A DNA stretch of 46,516 bases from Bacteroidales bacterium (GTDB taxonomy: Bacteria > Bacteroidota > Bacteroidia > Bacteroidales > F082). The position numbers and the translations under genes were made by a program. Below, piece by piece: positions 1 to 9,149 of this stretch. The notes beneath the pieces were generated by a model. The model searched no databases, was not told the origin of the DNA, and saw only the letters and a list, made by a program, of their open reading frames with translations. Where the stretch lies: the NCBI GenBank assembly GCA_029983675.1, contig JASBYY010000020.1:1-46516 (forward strand). Direction: 5' to 3'. The first letter of the stretch is position 1. Each line of letters opens with the position of its first letter.

Positions 1-1235
1 CATTCGTTAATGAATTTGTGTTCACATGTCACAACCTCAAACGTCAATGTATCGAATGCCGCATCATAATATTTCACCGCAGACGTCACGTCACCGTCAC
101 CAACCCAGAAATCCAAAATGTATTTTCCCTTTGTCAGATTATGATTTTTAATCGTGAGTTCAACCTCAAAGGCATCCTTTTCTCTGTCAAGGAACAATTC
201 TTTCGAATACGACAAGCCCACTCTGTTTCCCCCATTTGCGACATCATCTATCAATGCCATGATGCGAACCTTATCTATCCTTGCATTTCTTCTAAGCCCA
301 ATTACAAAAACCAGTTCATCTTCAACATCAATCTTATAATTACTAACCCTACGCAAATACAAAATCTCCACCTCGTTTGTGGTGGCAGATATTCTGCATT
401 TTTGAATATCATCAATTTTTGAGATATCTTCAACCGATTCCAAATTGCCGGTTATGTAAAAGTTGACAATATCTTTAATATCTCCATTTTTTCTGACGCA
501 TCCATTTTCCATCAGCACCCCTCTAGAACACAGATTTTGAATACTTTCCATATTATGACTCACAAACAATACCGTTCTGCCTTCGCCTTTGGAAACATCT
601 TTCATTTTCCCGATGGCTTTCTTCTGAAATTCGGCATCACCCACGGCAAGCACTTCATCCACAACAAGGATTTCCGGATCCAAATGAGCCGCCACGGCAA
701 AACCCAACCGCACCATCATGCCTGAGGAATAGCGTTTCACGGGAGTGTCGATATAACGTTCGCAACCTGAGAAATCGACAATCTCATCCAATTTCCGTTT
801 GATTTCGGCTTTTGTCATGCCCAAAATCGCACCGTTCATATAGATATTTTCCCTTCCCGTCATCTCAGGATGGAAACCTGTTCCCACCTCAAGCAATGAA
901 CCGATGCGCCCCTTTGCCTTGATAGTGCCCGTGGTCGGTCCGGTGACCCTCGAAAGCAGTTTTAACAAGGTGCTTTTGCCAGCTCCATTCTTGCCGATGA
1001 TACCTACCACGTCGCCTTGCTCCACCTTGAAATCGATGTCTTTTAATGCCCAGACATAATCACTTGTTCCTTTTGTGGAACGGTCGTTGGAGTCGCCAAT
1101 TTTCAAATAAGGATCTTCCTTACGCAAAACATTAATACTCCACCAACGGTTGAGGTCATGGCTCAAAGTACGCGTGGAGATCAATCCGAGACGGTATTGC
1201 TTGGAAATGTTATTGAATTCTATCGCTGTGGTCAT
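1..1235 (-). CDS. wzt: Wzt-type polysaccharide ABC transporter ATPase, 3' end cut by the window
   Basis: ATP-binding subunit of an ABC exporter that moves undecaprenyl-linked O-antigen-type polysaccharide across the inner membrane, working with the Wzm permease at 3283-4155. The frame is open from the ATG at 1235 to the window edge (411 codons seen, no stop), so the gene is incomplete here. Visible motifs are Walker A GKNGAGKST (residues 81-89), an ABC signature YSSGMM, Walker B ILVVDE and a switch His in FVSHN. After about residue 250 the protein continues into a beta-rich region that fits the Wzt C-terminal carbohydrate-binding domain, which in the family selects the glycan chain terminus. 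wzm and wzt are normally adjacent. Here a broken ATPase gene separates them. Confidence 0.9.
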   Translation of the reverse strand, partial: MTTAIEFNNISKQYRLGLISTRTLSHDLNRWWSINVLRKEDPYLKIGDSNDRSTKGTSDYVWALKDIDFKVEQGDVVGIIGKNGAGKSTLLKLLSRVTGPTTGTIKAKGRIGSLLEVGTGFHPEMTGRENIYMNGAILGMTKAEIKRKLDEIVDFSGCERYIDTPVKRYSSGMMVRLGFAVAAHLDPEILVVDEVLAVGDAEFQKKAIGKMKDVSKGEGRTVLFVSHNMESIQNLCSRGVLMENGCVRKNGDIKDIVNFYITGNLESVEDISKIDDIQKCRISATTNEVEILYLRRVSNYKIDVEDELVFVIGLRRNARIDKVRIMALIDDVANGGNRVGLSYSKELFLDREKDAFEVELTIKNHNLTKGKYILDFWVGDGDVTSAVKYYDAAFDTLTFEVVTCEHKFINE

Positions 1236-1556
1236 AGGCGTTGAGTTGTTGAATTGTGGAATTGTTGAAACGTTTGGTTATTGAATTGTTGAAGCGTTTA
1301 ATTGTATGTTGAAAGATTTTGTTGTTGGTTCCGAAATTCAATTTTATTCCCAGAGAGACAATCTAAAAAAACGGCTTCTTTTGATTATCAGTGCCCCTTG
1401 GGGATATTATTGTGGCATTATTGTTTAATTCGCCATTGTTCATTTTTTATCATAGCTTAATTCGGCAAAAAAGCCATAATCGGCATTCCGATACGAAAAT
1501 CGCATGCAGGGATAATCGGCAATGGCATTGCGCAGATCCGTTTTTCGAGGCGACGG
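1236..1556. other. Intergenic region with degenerate TTGAATTGTTGAA repeats
   Basis: About 320 bases without a supported gene. From about 1240 to 1320 the sequence is a degenerate run of TTGAATTGTTGAA-like units, upstream of wzt on the minus strand. The remainder shows no coding signal or clear terminator. The overlapping short open frames are shadows of the neighbouring ATPase pseudogene. Confidence 0.5.
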
Positions 1557-2878
1557 TCACATCTCCTCCATGGACAGTCCTTGGTATTCCACTTGATACC
1601 TGCCGTATTTTTTTGTGGTCTGAAAGAAAACTCCCGCTTTTTCCGTCAAGATCCGCATGTCCACCTCCTTCTTCTGTCGCTTCACTTCGCATATCTTCAC
1701 CTTCTTTTTCAGTTCATCGGCGGCAATGATGTCAATCTCGTTTTCACCATTGCGGTCATGCCAATAACCGATACGGGTATATTCGCCGGATTCTATCATG
1801 CTGTTGCGAAAATACTGTTCCAAGACCCTGCCGCTATAGGTGGCATAATCGCGCTTCACCAACTCCCTCAGTTTTTCAAGTCCTCCAGCCTCGATAATGT
1901 AGGAATATTTGTGAACAAACCTGAACCAAAACCTGAGAAAACTATCCTCTACCGCATAATGCACGTTTTTATTGATAGCGGTCTCGAACATCGGCTGTTG
2001 CTTTGAAATCAAGCCATAGTCATCCACTAGTTTTTTCAGATAGCCTCCAAGTTCCATACCAAGCCTGTTCTCGATATCACCACGGGTGTTATGGCCTTGT
2101 GCGATCAGCGAAATGATGGAAAAATAAACGCCATATTCCTTGCCGAATTCGTCGATCAGCATGTTTTTCCCCTCACCAAGAAAATAGGAATCCTTTTCAA
2201 AGAAAGCGTTGAGCATTCTTTCATGTGTGAGGCAATCGCCATCCACCAAAAGCTCTACATACTTTGCCACACCTCCTGTCAACAGATACAAGGACAGCAA
2301 ATCCTCTTTCGAGTATTTTGGAGCATATTCACGCATGATTTCCTTCAGAACGACAGTCGTGAAAGCGTCAATCCTCAGCGAGTTGGTTTGCCTGCCATAT
2401 AAAGGTTCTTTATTGTCACGAAAATCTTGTTCAGAAGTGCATTTACCGACCCACACACCAACAGATTGACACTCGCTTCATTCTTATTCGAATCCCAAAT
2501 ATCCTGCATCTCCGAGTAGATGCTCCTATTCACCCGATAGAATTCCTGAAACTCATCGATAACCAGCGTAACATGCTGTTTTTTCGCGATCTCCATCACA
2601 AAACGAAACACCTCTGCAAACCTCTTCGGCGATCCGGCCACCGGTACATCCAACATTTGGCGAATTGTCTCGATAAATGTTTCGCACAACTCGCTCTCCG
2701 CTTTCCTTGCCACAAAGAAATAGAGCAACGGAAAACCACGGTAAGCCTCCTTCACCAAAGAGGTTTTTCCAATACGTCTTCGCCCGGAGATGACCGTGAA
2801 TTGCGACACCTTATGCGACAATTCCTCGATCTGCCTAAGTTTCTCTATTTCTTGTTCTCTATCAAAGAATTTCATCAC
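1557..2878 (-). pseudogene. AAA-type ATPase with DUF234 domain, broken by a -1 frameshift
   Basis: The first part (start at 2878) has an ATPase_2-type P-loop: ISGRRRIGKTSL near residues 31-42, then a VTLVIDEFQEF Walker B. It runs out of frame near 2420, where the reading passes from a NALLNKIF stretch to an unrelated short tail. The other frame resumes as RDNKEPLYGRQTNSL and continues to a DUF234-like C-terminus ending at 1557. The two halves match one continuous family protein of about 440 residues if a single base is missing around 2420. No canonical X-XXY-YYZ slippery heptamer is in phase there, so programmed frameshifting is unlikely. A point deletion or an assembly error are the alternatives. 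Proteins of this family are widespread in Bacteroidetes and archaea with unknown substrates. Its position between wzm and wzt suggests insertion followed by decay. Confidence 0.8.
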
Positions 2879-2984
2879 TCAATCCAGTATCGTAACGCTC
2901 GTTACCGTAACGGACATTACGGAAACAAAAAGCAAATGAATCAAACTATTACCTATTTTCTTTATAATAATAACCACCGAATTC

Positions 2985-3131
2985 TCAGCAGAAGAAATCC
3001 TCCATTAATTCATTGAAAACAGCCTTGCGGATGCTGATAAACCCGCTGCCGTATTTTTCAATGTCCTTTGTCAAATACAAGGCTTCCGCCAATTGTTTGT
3101 TTCGTGTACTTGCCCGAGCACCCAAAACATA
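2985..3131 (-). pseudogene. Remnant of a RecG-like (HATPase_c_4) protein C-terminus
   Basis: On the minus strand, one frame from 3131 to a TGA at 2985-2987 reads about 48 residues including RNKQLAEALYLTKDIEKYGS and then GFISIRKAV. This closely resembles the C-terminal region of AlbA/RecG-like 'putative ATP-dependent DNA helicase' proteins, where a RNxxIAExLYLTxxIEKxGxG motif is typical. An in-frame stop lies just upstream (3132-3134) and there is no start codon, so it is a fragment. The rest of 2879-3282 holds no gene that can be supported. The call rests on recognising the motif, not on a search. Confidence 0.5.
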
Positions 3132-3282
3132 TCAGGTCAAAGTACGAATACTTATATTCCACTCTCTCACCTTCTCCCGAAGCAATTAGCTACGCTGAAT
3201 GCACCGCTTTTCGAAACAACTTCTTATAACTCATAAAACAAACCATCAAACGATTATACGATTAAAACAATCAAACATTAGT

Positions 3283-4155
3283 TCAAACCGTATCCATAAA
3301 GCTCTTCTGCACCCTATTGAAGATCAAGATGCCTAAAGCCAGCAGCAACAGCATGAAAACAAAGCTATAAATAAGCCAACGCCAGCCTACGAAATCGCCG
3401 CAACCCAAGAAACCATACTTAAACGTTTCGATAACAGGTGTAACGGGATTGAGACACATTAGTTTATGGACCGGAATACCGCACCAAAACTTGCTATTGG
3501 TCTGGGAAAGGGGGTAAACGATCGGCGTGGCGTACATCCAAAGTTGCACAATGAAAGAAAACAGCACCTGCAAGTCGCGGTACTTGGTAGTCATGGAAGA
3601 AATAAGAATGCCAAAACCCAAAGACAGCCCGGCCAACATCATGACCAAAACGGGGAATAGCAAGGCGTACCACGTGAAGTGTGCCCCCGAATCACCGATG
3701 ATGGCATAAACCCCATAAACAACGCCAAAAAATCCAAGCTGTATGCCGAAACGCACAAGGTTGGACAGCACATCGGAAATCGGCATCGAAAGCCTGGGGA
3801 AATACACCTTGCCGAAAATATTCGAATTGGTCACAAATGTATTGGAGGTCTTTGTCAAACACTCAGAAAAATATTGCCACATACAGGTTCCTGAAAGATA
3901 AAACAAAGGCCTCACCACCCCATCCGTCGGGATGCCGGCTATGCCGCCAAACACAATCATATACATGATGACGGTCAATGCAGGCTGGACGACAAACCAC
4001 ACCGGACCTAAGATGGTCTGTTTGTATTGCGTGATGATGTTTCGCTTGATAAAAAGCGAAATCAAATCCCTGTAATCCCACAGTTCCTTCAGATTGACCT
4101 CGAAAAGTTTGTTACGAGGCTTGATGACGGTGGTCCATTCTTCGTTTTTCGACAT
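3283..4155 (-). CDS. wzm: Wzm-type polysaccharide ABC-2 permease
   Basis: Inner-membrane permease of an ABC-2 exporter for O-antigen or A-LPS-type polysaccharide. The 290-residue length is usual for the family. It has a short cytoplasmic N-terminus with a conserved start (LKELWDYRDLISLFIKRNI), the family motif ILGPVWFVVQP, and six hydrophobic segments spread over residues 55-285. It partners the Wzt ATPase at 1-1235 on the same strand. The 2-kb gap between the two genes, filled by a broken ATPase and a gene fragment, is unusual. About 786 bases of repeat-rich sequence separate it from the sugar transferase upstream, so it may have its own promoter. None was recognised. Confidence 0.9.
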   Translation of the reverse strand: MSKNEEWTTVIKPRNKLFEVNLKELWDYRDLISLFIKRNIITQYKQTILGPVWFVVQPALTVIMYMIVFGGIAGIPTDGVVRPLFYLSGTCMWQYFSECLTKTSNTFVTNSNIFGKVYFPRLSMPISDVLSNLVRFGIQLGFFGVVYGVYAIIGDSGAHFTWYALLFPVLVMMLAGLSLGFGILISSMTTKYRDLQVLFSFIVQLWMYATPIVYPLSQTNSKFWCGIPVHKLMCLNPVTPVIETFKYGFLGCGDFVGWRWLIYSFVFMLLLLALGILIFNRVQKSFMDTV

Positions 4156-4180
4156 AATCTAATATTTGCTAACCGGTATT

Positions 4181-4560
4181 AAGAAGCTGTTTTTGAATTC
4201 TTATAACAAAGTTATTATTGAATTATTTTGGAATTTATTTCTTTTGTTTTCGGTTGATTTGATGGTCTTTTTGGCTCTTTTTACCCATCATCTCGCTCGC
4301 ATAGCCCGCTCATCAGTATTCGTCATGCCGGACAACATCATTCTGGACAATGTCATCCCGCGCCTGACACGGAACTGATCCAGAACTGATCCGGCATCTC
4401 CTCATCAACGATACCACCTTAATAAAATCATATCCTCGTAAGAGATCCCGCATCAGGCGCGGGATGACCGAGGAGGAGAATCCGTGTAAGCCTGATTGAG
4501 CTGTACCCGCCTCTTCATGACATAGCACGGAATGGACTCAATTCGAAACAGATTCTTATA
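4181..4560. repeat. Mosaic of dispersed repeats: TIR-element copy A followed by REP-like palindromes
   Basis: Bases 4181-4311 are nearly the same as 24886-25017: both start AAGAAGCTGTTTTTGAATTC and share the following AT-rich stretch into a CATAGCCCGCT motif. After that come REP-like units also found near 8.9 kb and 16.5 kb. One has a TCTGGAC/GATCCAGAA pattern (about 4331-4391), another is an ATCCCGC...GCGGGAT palindrome (4445-4465). Bases 4506-4555 resemble 38491-38550 (a shared AATGGACTCAA core). The segment 4561-4941 up to the sugar transferase stop shows nothing that can be supported as a gene. Confidence 0.7.
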
Positions 4561-4941
4561 TTGAGAAACTGTTTGAACAAGGTTGAATTCTCAGCATCCT
4601 TCTTCACAAATAAGCACAATAATAATGGAGTAGCGGCAGACAAACAGAGAGTTTCATCTTCGAATAAATACACAGCTTCGCCACCTAAGTCACAGTAATA
4701 ATTTGATATCATTCTCTTTTTCAAATTGTTATATGGCTTTCGGTTGTTCGTACCCGCCTAATATCGCATGTACTATTCTTAATTGACTCCGCAAAAATAC
4801 AACTCTTTTCCTTTCAAACAAGAGAAAATAGCACTTTTTTTTAGCATAATAGTTATTTTGATATCCGATAATTTGTCTCCAAAAACAACAGCATCCCCCA
4901 TGTCGCAACGAATCGAATTGCAAGTCCTTGGTCTTCATGCA

Positions 4942-6054
4942 TTAGGACGATCTTTTACGGTGGAAAACAATATTGGAGACAATACACCAGAAATACTTCC
5001 AGTCGGTCCAAAAAGGATGCTTCAGGTAGCTCTCGATGTATTTTTTCTCACTTTCCTGAATCTCCTCGATAGTTTCGGGCATATCTTTATAATAAGGCGG
5101 CAGCATCCCTGGCTTCACCTGAGTTCTTAGTTCCCGCATCTCCTGGGAATACAAGCCAAAATACTGTTGGCTCAGCGGACGCACACCGACCAACTTCATC
5201 TGTCCCTTGAAAACATTAATAAACATCGGCCATTCATCGAGCCATAGGCGCCGCAGTATCCTGCCCCAACCCGACACGCGAAAGTCCTCGTTGAATTTGC
5301 CGCCGTTTTTCAGCTTGTTGTTTTCATACACATACTGCTGCAGAAATTCCGAGTAGGCATACATGGTGCGAAACTTATAGACATAGAACAAATCCCCGTT
5401 CTTTCCCACCCTTCTCAGTTTGATGAAATAACTATAGGAATGGGGATCACGACATGGAATCCGTTTCTTTCGTGCAATCACCATGTAGCGGTCGTGGACA
5501 TAGCGTTCGGCTACCACATCGAAGCCGCAATAATAAAGACGCCCCAGCACTTCGGGACGCGGATAGACCTTTTTCACCTTGTTGGTGCATCGGTAATAGA
5601 ACTTGCGTGTTAAATCGAGTTTGGGGAAGACACGGTTCCAGATAAAATCGAAAAAGAAGACGGTGTGGGCTATCCAACGCGGATACCTACTATAGATCTG
5701 TACTTGGTGTTTTTTTGAAGTATCGAACCCGCATACGAAATAGCCATCTTGCTTCAACTTCTCATTCACCTTACGCAGATAACGGTTCAGATAACGCAGG
5801 TTGTTCAAATGCTCTTCTGACAGAACGATCCACGCCTGTCCTTCATCGAAATTTGCACACCTGGCCGCATAACCGTTCAGCCATTTCGACCGTTCAACGC
5901 TACGCGGTTCCATGACTTTTGCAATCAAATCCCGAAGTTCTTCGGGAGGATTTTCAAAGTCAAAAGAAAGCGCATGTTTCGTCTCTTCCTGCGACAAATA
6001 CGCCATGGCTTCCTCATAGTTGTCGCGATAGGTAAGTCCTTTAAATACACTCAT
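4942..6054 (-). CDS. Polyprenyl-phosphate sugar-1-phosphate transferase
   Basis: Likely initiates glycan assembly by transferring a sugar-1-phosphate from a nucleotide sugar to undecaprenyl phosphate at the inner membrane. The C-terminal part (about residues 205-370) is a bacterial sugar-transferase domain with YKFRTM, a SGWGRILRRLWLDEWPMFIN stretch and LVGVRPLS. The N-terminal 200 residues lack the multi-span bundle of WbaP. They instead resemble a degenerate methyltransferase-like fold (LRYLNRYLRKVNEKLKQDGY, then EVLGRLYYCGFDVV), an architecture I associate with some Bacteroidetes enzymes. Start ATG at 6054. The aminotransferase stop lies 26 bases upstream, so the two are probably co-transcribed. 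Sugar specificity cannot be read from sequence. A 2,3-diamino uronic acid or a HexNAc are the likeliest given the neighbours. Confidence 0.85.
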   Translation of the reverse strand: MSVFKGLTYRDNYEEAMAYLSQEETKHALSFDFENPPEELRDLIAKVMEPRSVERSKWLNGYAARCANFDEGQAWIVLSEEHLNNLRYLNRYLRKVNEKLKQDGYFVCGFDTSKKHQVQIYSRYPRWIAHTVFFFDFIWNRVFPKLDLTRKFYYRCTNKVKKVYPRPEVLGRLYYCGFDVVAERYVHDRYMVIARKKRIPCRDPHSYSYFIKLRRVGKNGDLFYVYKFRTMYAYSEFLQQYVYENNKLKNGGKFNEDFRVSGWGRILRRLWLDEWPMFINVFKGQMKLVGVRPLSQQYFGLYSQEMRELRTQVKPGMLPPYYKDMPETIEEIQESEKKYIESYLKHPFWTDWKYFWCIVSNIVFHRKRSS

Positions 6055-6080
6055 ACCTTGTTCCTATTGGTTTCTAACAA

Positions 6081-7205
6081 TTACAAAAGCTTTCTCACTT
6101 TCTTGCAAATCAGGTCTTGGTCGGTTTCGGAAAGGTAAGGATGGATGGGAAGTGAAATAACGGTCTGGCTCAGACGATCGGCCACGGGGCACCGGTTGTC
6201 ATCGGGGTTCAAATAGCTGAAAGCCGTCTGCCGGTGCATGGGGATGGGGTAATAGACAGCCGTGGGAATATCGAGGGCTTTGAGTGCTTCCTGCAACGGG
6301 GCACGCTGACCGGCATCGTTCAGTTGCAAGGTGTATTGCGCCCAACTTGAATAGAATCCATCGGGAACAACGGGAGTCTTGACCACATCGGACAACAGCT
6401 CGGTATAGCGTTGTGCGATGTGGTTGATGTCGTTTAGCTCATAGTCTTTGAAAGCCTTTAGCTTTACCGTCAGAATGGCGGCTTGGATGCTGTCCAAACG
6501 CGAGTTCATTCCGATGCGCACATTATCGTAACGGTCGGATCCTTTTCCATGGACATGAATAGACTCTGACAACTGCGCCCATTCATCGTTATCGGTAAAA
6601 ATGGCTCCGCCATCACCGTAACAGCCCACGGGCTTTGCCGGGAAGAATGAGGTGGCACTCATGTCGCCGAATCCACATGCTTTTTTCCCGTTCATAGCAC
6701 CGCCAAAACCCTGTGCGCCGTCCTCAAGCAATTTCAACCCATAACGGTCGGCAATGGCACGTATGGCTTTGAAGTCGGCTGGAAGACCGAACAAATCGAC
6801 CGCAATAATCGCCTTGGGCTGCCTTTTTCCGGCTTTCAAAGTCTGTTCTATCTTGCGGTGCAAATCGACAGGATCCATATTGAAAGTTTCGGCATCGACA
6901 TCGACAAATACCGGTGTAGCGCCCTGCATGGCGATAACTTCTGCAGAAGCGAAGAAAGTGAAACTCGGCACAAACACGGCGTCGCCGCGGCCAATATTCC
7001 ACACTTTCAATGGGATCAGCAGCGCATCGGTACCGCTGTTGCAGGCAATACAATGCTTCATGCCGACATATTCGGCAAACTGTTGCTCCATATCCTTGAT
7101 GACCGGTCCCATCACAAAGGCATTTGATGCGATGACATCGGCAATGGCCTTGTCGATTTCGGGTTTCAAGGCTTCGTATTGTTTCTTCAGGTCTCTAAAT
7201 TGCAT
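6081..7205 (-). CDS. wbpE: DegT/DnrJ/EryC1/StrS-family nucleotide-sugar aminotransferase, WbpE/PorR type
   Basis: PLP-dependent enzyme that aminates C3 of a UDP-3-keto-uronic acid in WbpE-type pathways to UDP-2,3-diamino sugars. 374 residues is normal length. Visible features: N-terminal FRDLKKQYEALKPEID, CNSGTDALLIPL (substrate/PLP loop), EDGAQGFGG with D162 that pairs with the PLP ring nitrogen, and the Schiff-base lysine K191 in SFFPAKPVGCYGDGG. It sits between the WbpD-type acetyltransferase and the sugar transferase, which supports the diamino-uronic acid assignment. The P. gingivalis relative PorR is needed for A-LPS and for anchoring T9SS cargo. A general 3-aminotransferase for another sugar remains possible. 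Confidence 0.85.
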   Translation of the reverse strand: MQFRDLKKQYEALKPEIDKAIADVIASNAFVMGPVIKDMEQQFAEYVGMKHCIACNSGTDALLIPLKVWNIGRGDAVFVPSFTFFASAEVIAMQGATPVFVDVDAETFNMDPVDLHRKIEQTLKAGKRQPKAIIAVDLFGLPADFKAIRAIADRYGLKLLEDGAQGFGGAMNGKKACGFGDMSATSFFPAKPVGCYGDGGAIFTDNDEWAQLSESIHVHGKGSDRYDNVRIGMNSRLDSIQAAILTVKLKAFKDYELNDINHIAQRYTELLSDVVKTPVVPDGFYSSWAQYTLQLNDAGQRAPLQEALKALDIPTAVYYPIPMHRQTAFSYLNPDDNRCPVADRLSQTVISLPIHPYLSETDQDLICKKVRKLL

Positions 7206-7308
7206 ATATCGTTTCTTTTTATCACCGGCTGTTTTTCCGGTATCAGTTGAATTTGTTCTATTTTATTTTCCTTTCCATTCAAAAAAAAAACGGAAAATCC
7301 ATTCAGTA

Positions 7309-7905
7309 TTATCGTTGTTGCACCAATCCTCCATTGACTTCTGCATAACGTCGTCCGCAAGAACAAGTCAGCGAGCTACCAAGGCGAAGGCCGCACTCAC
7401 ACACCCATCCTATTTGCTGCGCCGGCACACCGGCCATCAGTGCGTAGGGCTTCACATCTTTTGTCACCACAGCTCCTGCGGCTATCAAAGCGCTTTTGCC
7501 CACGGTATGACCACAGACGACCGTACAGTTGGCGCCCAATGATGCGCCCTCTTCGATGCGTGTTTTCGCATAAACGCCATGCACCGGAAAATGGGCACGC
7601 GGCGTGGTGACATTGGTAAACACGCAGCTCGGTCCACAAAACACATCGTCTTCAATCTCAACACCCTCATATATCGACACATTGTTTTGCACCCGCACGC
7701 CATTGCCAATCCTGACATTGTTGCCCACGTTGACATTCTGCCCCAACGAGCAGTTTTCACCGATAACCGCACCACGTTGCACATGGCAAAAGTGCCATAT
7801 CTTTGTACCTTTCCCAATGGTTACATCGTTATCGACATAGCTGCTTTCGTGTACGAAAAAGCCATCATTTTTTGCTTCTTGCTTTTGCTCCATTGTGTTA
7901 TCCAT
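7309..7905 (-). CDS. wbpD: Left-handed beta-helix N-acetyltransferase, WbpD/WlbB type
   Basis: Acetyl-CoA-dependent enzyme expected to acetylate the 3-amino group made by the WbpE-type aminotransferase. The hexapeptide-repeat helix covers about residues 15-160 (repeats such as VTIGKGTKIWHFCHV, IGENCSLGQNVNVGN, VQNNVSIYEGVEI). It includes CGPSCVFTNVTTPRA, close to the WbpD/WlbB family motif that carries the catalytic loop. The tail has a CECG...CSCG cysteine pair arrangement seen in many Bacteroidetes homologues. I chose the ATG at 7905 over the upstream one at 7950 because the latter overlaps the previous gene and a purine-rich stretch (GAAAGGAAT) precedes 7905. The stop of lutA lies 13 bases upstream, so the two genes are coupled. 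Confidence 0.85.
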   Translation of the reverse strand: MDNTMEQKQEAKNDGFFVHESSYVDNDVTIGKGTKIWHFCHVQRGAVIGENCSLGQNVNVGNNVRIGNGVRVQNNVSIYEGVEIEDDVFCGPSCVFTNVTTPRAHFPVHGVYAKTRIEEGASLGANCTVVCGHTVGKSALIAAGAVVTKDVKPYALMAGVPAQQIGWVCECGLRLGSSLTCSCGRRYAEVNGGLVQQR

Positions 7906-7918
7906 CTTTTTATTCCTT

Positions 7919-8641
7919 TCATTCCCAGCCCGATGCCAGCACATCGGCAATGTGAATCACCTTGATAGGCAGACCTTGTTTGTCGATGTATGCCTGCTGG
8001 TGCATAAGGCACGACATGTCTGTCGAGACAATATATTCGGCGCCGGTATTCATGGCATTGCGCACCTTGTGGCTGGCCATGCCTTCCGACAAGGTGGGAT
8101 GGTTGACCTTGAAGTTGATTTCGGCACCACAGCACAACTCGGTCTGTTTCATCTCCACCAAATCAACACCATTGACCTTTGAAAGAAGTTGCCGCACTTC
8201 CCTACCAATGCCAAGCCCACGCATGGCACCACAACTGTCGTGAACCGTCACCTTGTGCGGAAACACCGCTCCAAAATCATCGTAATGCAACACATTGACA
8301 AGAAAATCGGTGAGCTCATAGATATTATCGACCAACTTTTTGAAATTCAAGTGATTTGCGGTATTAAAAAAAAGTTCCGAAAAGCATTCTTTCACATAAG
8401 CCACACAAGAAGCTGTGGGTGCCACAACAGAATTGTCTCCCGTGAAATCATGCAGAAACTTATCACCTAACTCTTTGGCATCGTCAATGTACCCGGCATT
8501 GTAGGCAAAACGTCCACAGCAGGTCTGTTCGGGATTGTAATCCACCTCCACACCGGCACGACGCAACACCTTTACCGTGTTTTTAGCTGTCTCAGGGTAA
8601 TATTGGTCAATGTAACATGGAACGAACAGATCAACTAACAT
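7919..8641 (-). CDS. lutA: LutA-like cysteine-rich Fe-S oxidoreductase subunit
   Basis: Carries two cysteine-rich CCG domains: a TCCGRFAYNAG motif at about residues 40-50 and LCCGAEINFKV at about 168-178, with SCVAYV and DSCGAMRGLG between them. In LutABC the family member forms part of an Fe-S complex for lactate oxidation. Its 240 residues match LutA/YkgE. No LutB or LutC is next to it. Instead it heads a minus-strand run into the polysaccharide genes, with a TAnnTTTG-type element just upstream (8662-8669). Its role here is therefore uncertain: either a stray lactate-utilisation gene or the first gene of the transcription unit by chance. Confidence 0.8.
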   Translation of the reverse strand: MLVDLFVPCYIDQYYPETAKNTVKVLRRAGVEVDYNPEQTCCGRFAYNAGYIDDAKELGDKFLHDFTGDNSVVAPTASCVAYVKECFSELFFNTANHLNFKKLVDNIYELTDFLVNVLHYDDFGAVFPHKVTVHDSCGAMRGLGIGREVRQLLSKVNGVDLVEMKQTELCCGAEINFKVNHPTLSEGMASHKVRNAMNTGAEYIVSTDMSCLMHQQAYIDKQGLPIKVIHIADVLASGWE

Positions 8642-8661
8642 TTTTTCTTAATTTTTCGCTG

Positions 8662-8669
8662 CAAAAATA
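8662..8669 (-). promoter_or_regulatory. Bacteroidetes -7 promoter element for lutA and the polysaccharide genes
   Basis: The minus strand reads TATTTTTG, matching the TAnnTTTG consensus, 20 bases upstream of the lutA ATG at 8641. No good -33 element was recognised. Confidence 0.5.
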
Positions 8670-8910
8670 AGATTTTCCTTTGAAACAAGGTGCAAGCTGA
8701 CATATCGGAATTAATTTGTCTTCGTAATATTATGACAATCAATATTCAGATAATAAAAACACGATAACGAAATTATTTTTACCCCCAATAGAGGATTGCC
8801 CAATTTATGAATCTTTGAAGACGAGGCATTCCTGCTCTCCCTTTGAGGGTTATGTGGTTGATTCTGATAATGATAAGATACTACGATAGGGTCTGTATAG
8901 ATGCTGAAGA

Positions 8911-8962
8911 GATGCTGAATCAATTCTGGATCAGGTCCAGAATGACGTTGTTCAGCATGACG
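8911..8962. repeat. REP-like palindromic unit, inverted perfect copy of 16522-16573
   Basis: These 52 bases are the exact reverse complement of 16522-16573. Weaker similarity continues about 20 bases on the low-coordinate side. The unit has an internal ATTCTGGA...TCCAGAAT palindrome and outer GATGCTGAA/TTCAGCAT arms, so the transcript could fold. The remaining 8642-9073 interval holds no supportable gene. Confidence 0.85.
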
Positions 8963-9073
8963 TTGTCCGACACGACGGATACTAATGGGCATGACGGAGT
9001 GCGGCATAACAGCCTTTTGAGTCTATGACTCAGAGAAAAATCAAAATCTGCCATTACATTCAAAACACCTTCG

Positions 9074-9081
9074 TATCTTTG
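9074..9081 (+). promoter_or_regulatory. Bacteroidetes -7 promoter element upstream of the MBL hydrolase
   Basis: TATCTTTG matches TAnnTTTG and lies 69 bases before the chosen start at 9150. Confidence 0.5.
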
Positions 9082-9149
9082 TCAGATTTACCGGCGTATG
9101 CATCGTGTTTTGTTTTTCGATGTGCGTCGGCAAGTGTAACTTATTCATT

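Noticed and set aside
1557..2878. Programmed -1 frameshift joining the ATPase halves
   Set aside because: No in-phase slippery heptamer or downstream pseudoknot is evident near 2420, and this family is not known to use frameshifting.
4313..4938. Several 69-71-codon minus-strand ORFs between wzm and the sugar transferase
   Set aside because: They translate dispersed repeats or AT-rich spacer. None has a family likeness.
8711..9028. Short ORFs on both strands containing the peptide EEMLNQFWIRSRMTLFS
   Set aside because: The same peptide appears at 16402-16881 because both come from the inverted REP-like repeat, not from a protein family.
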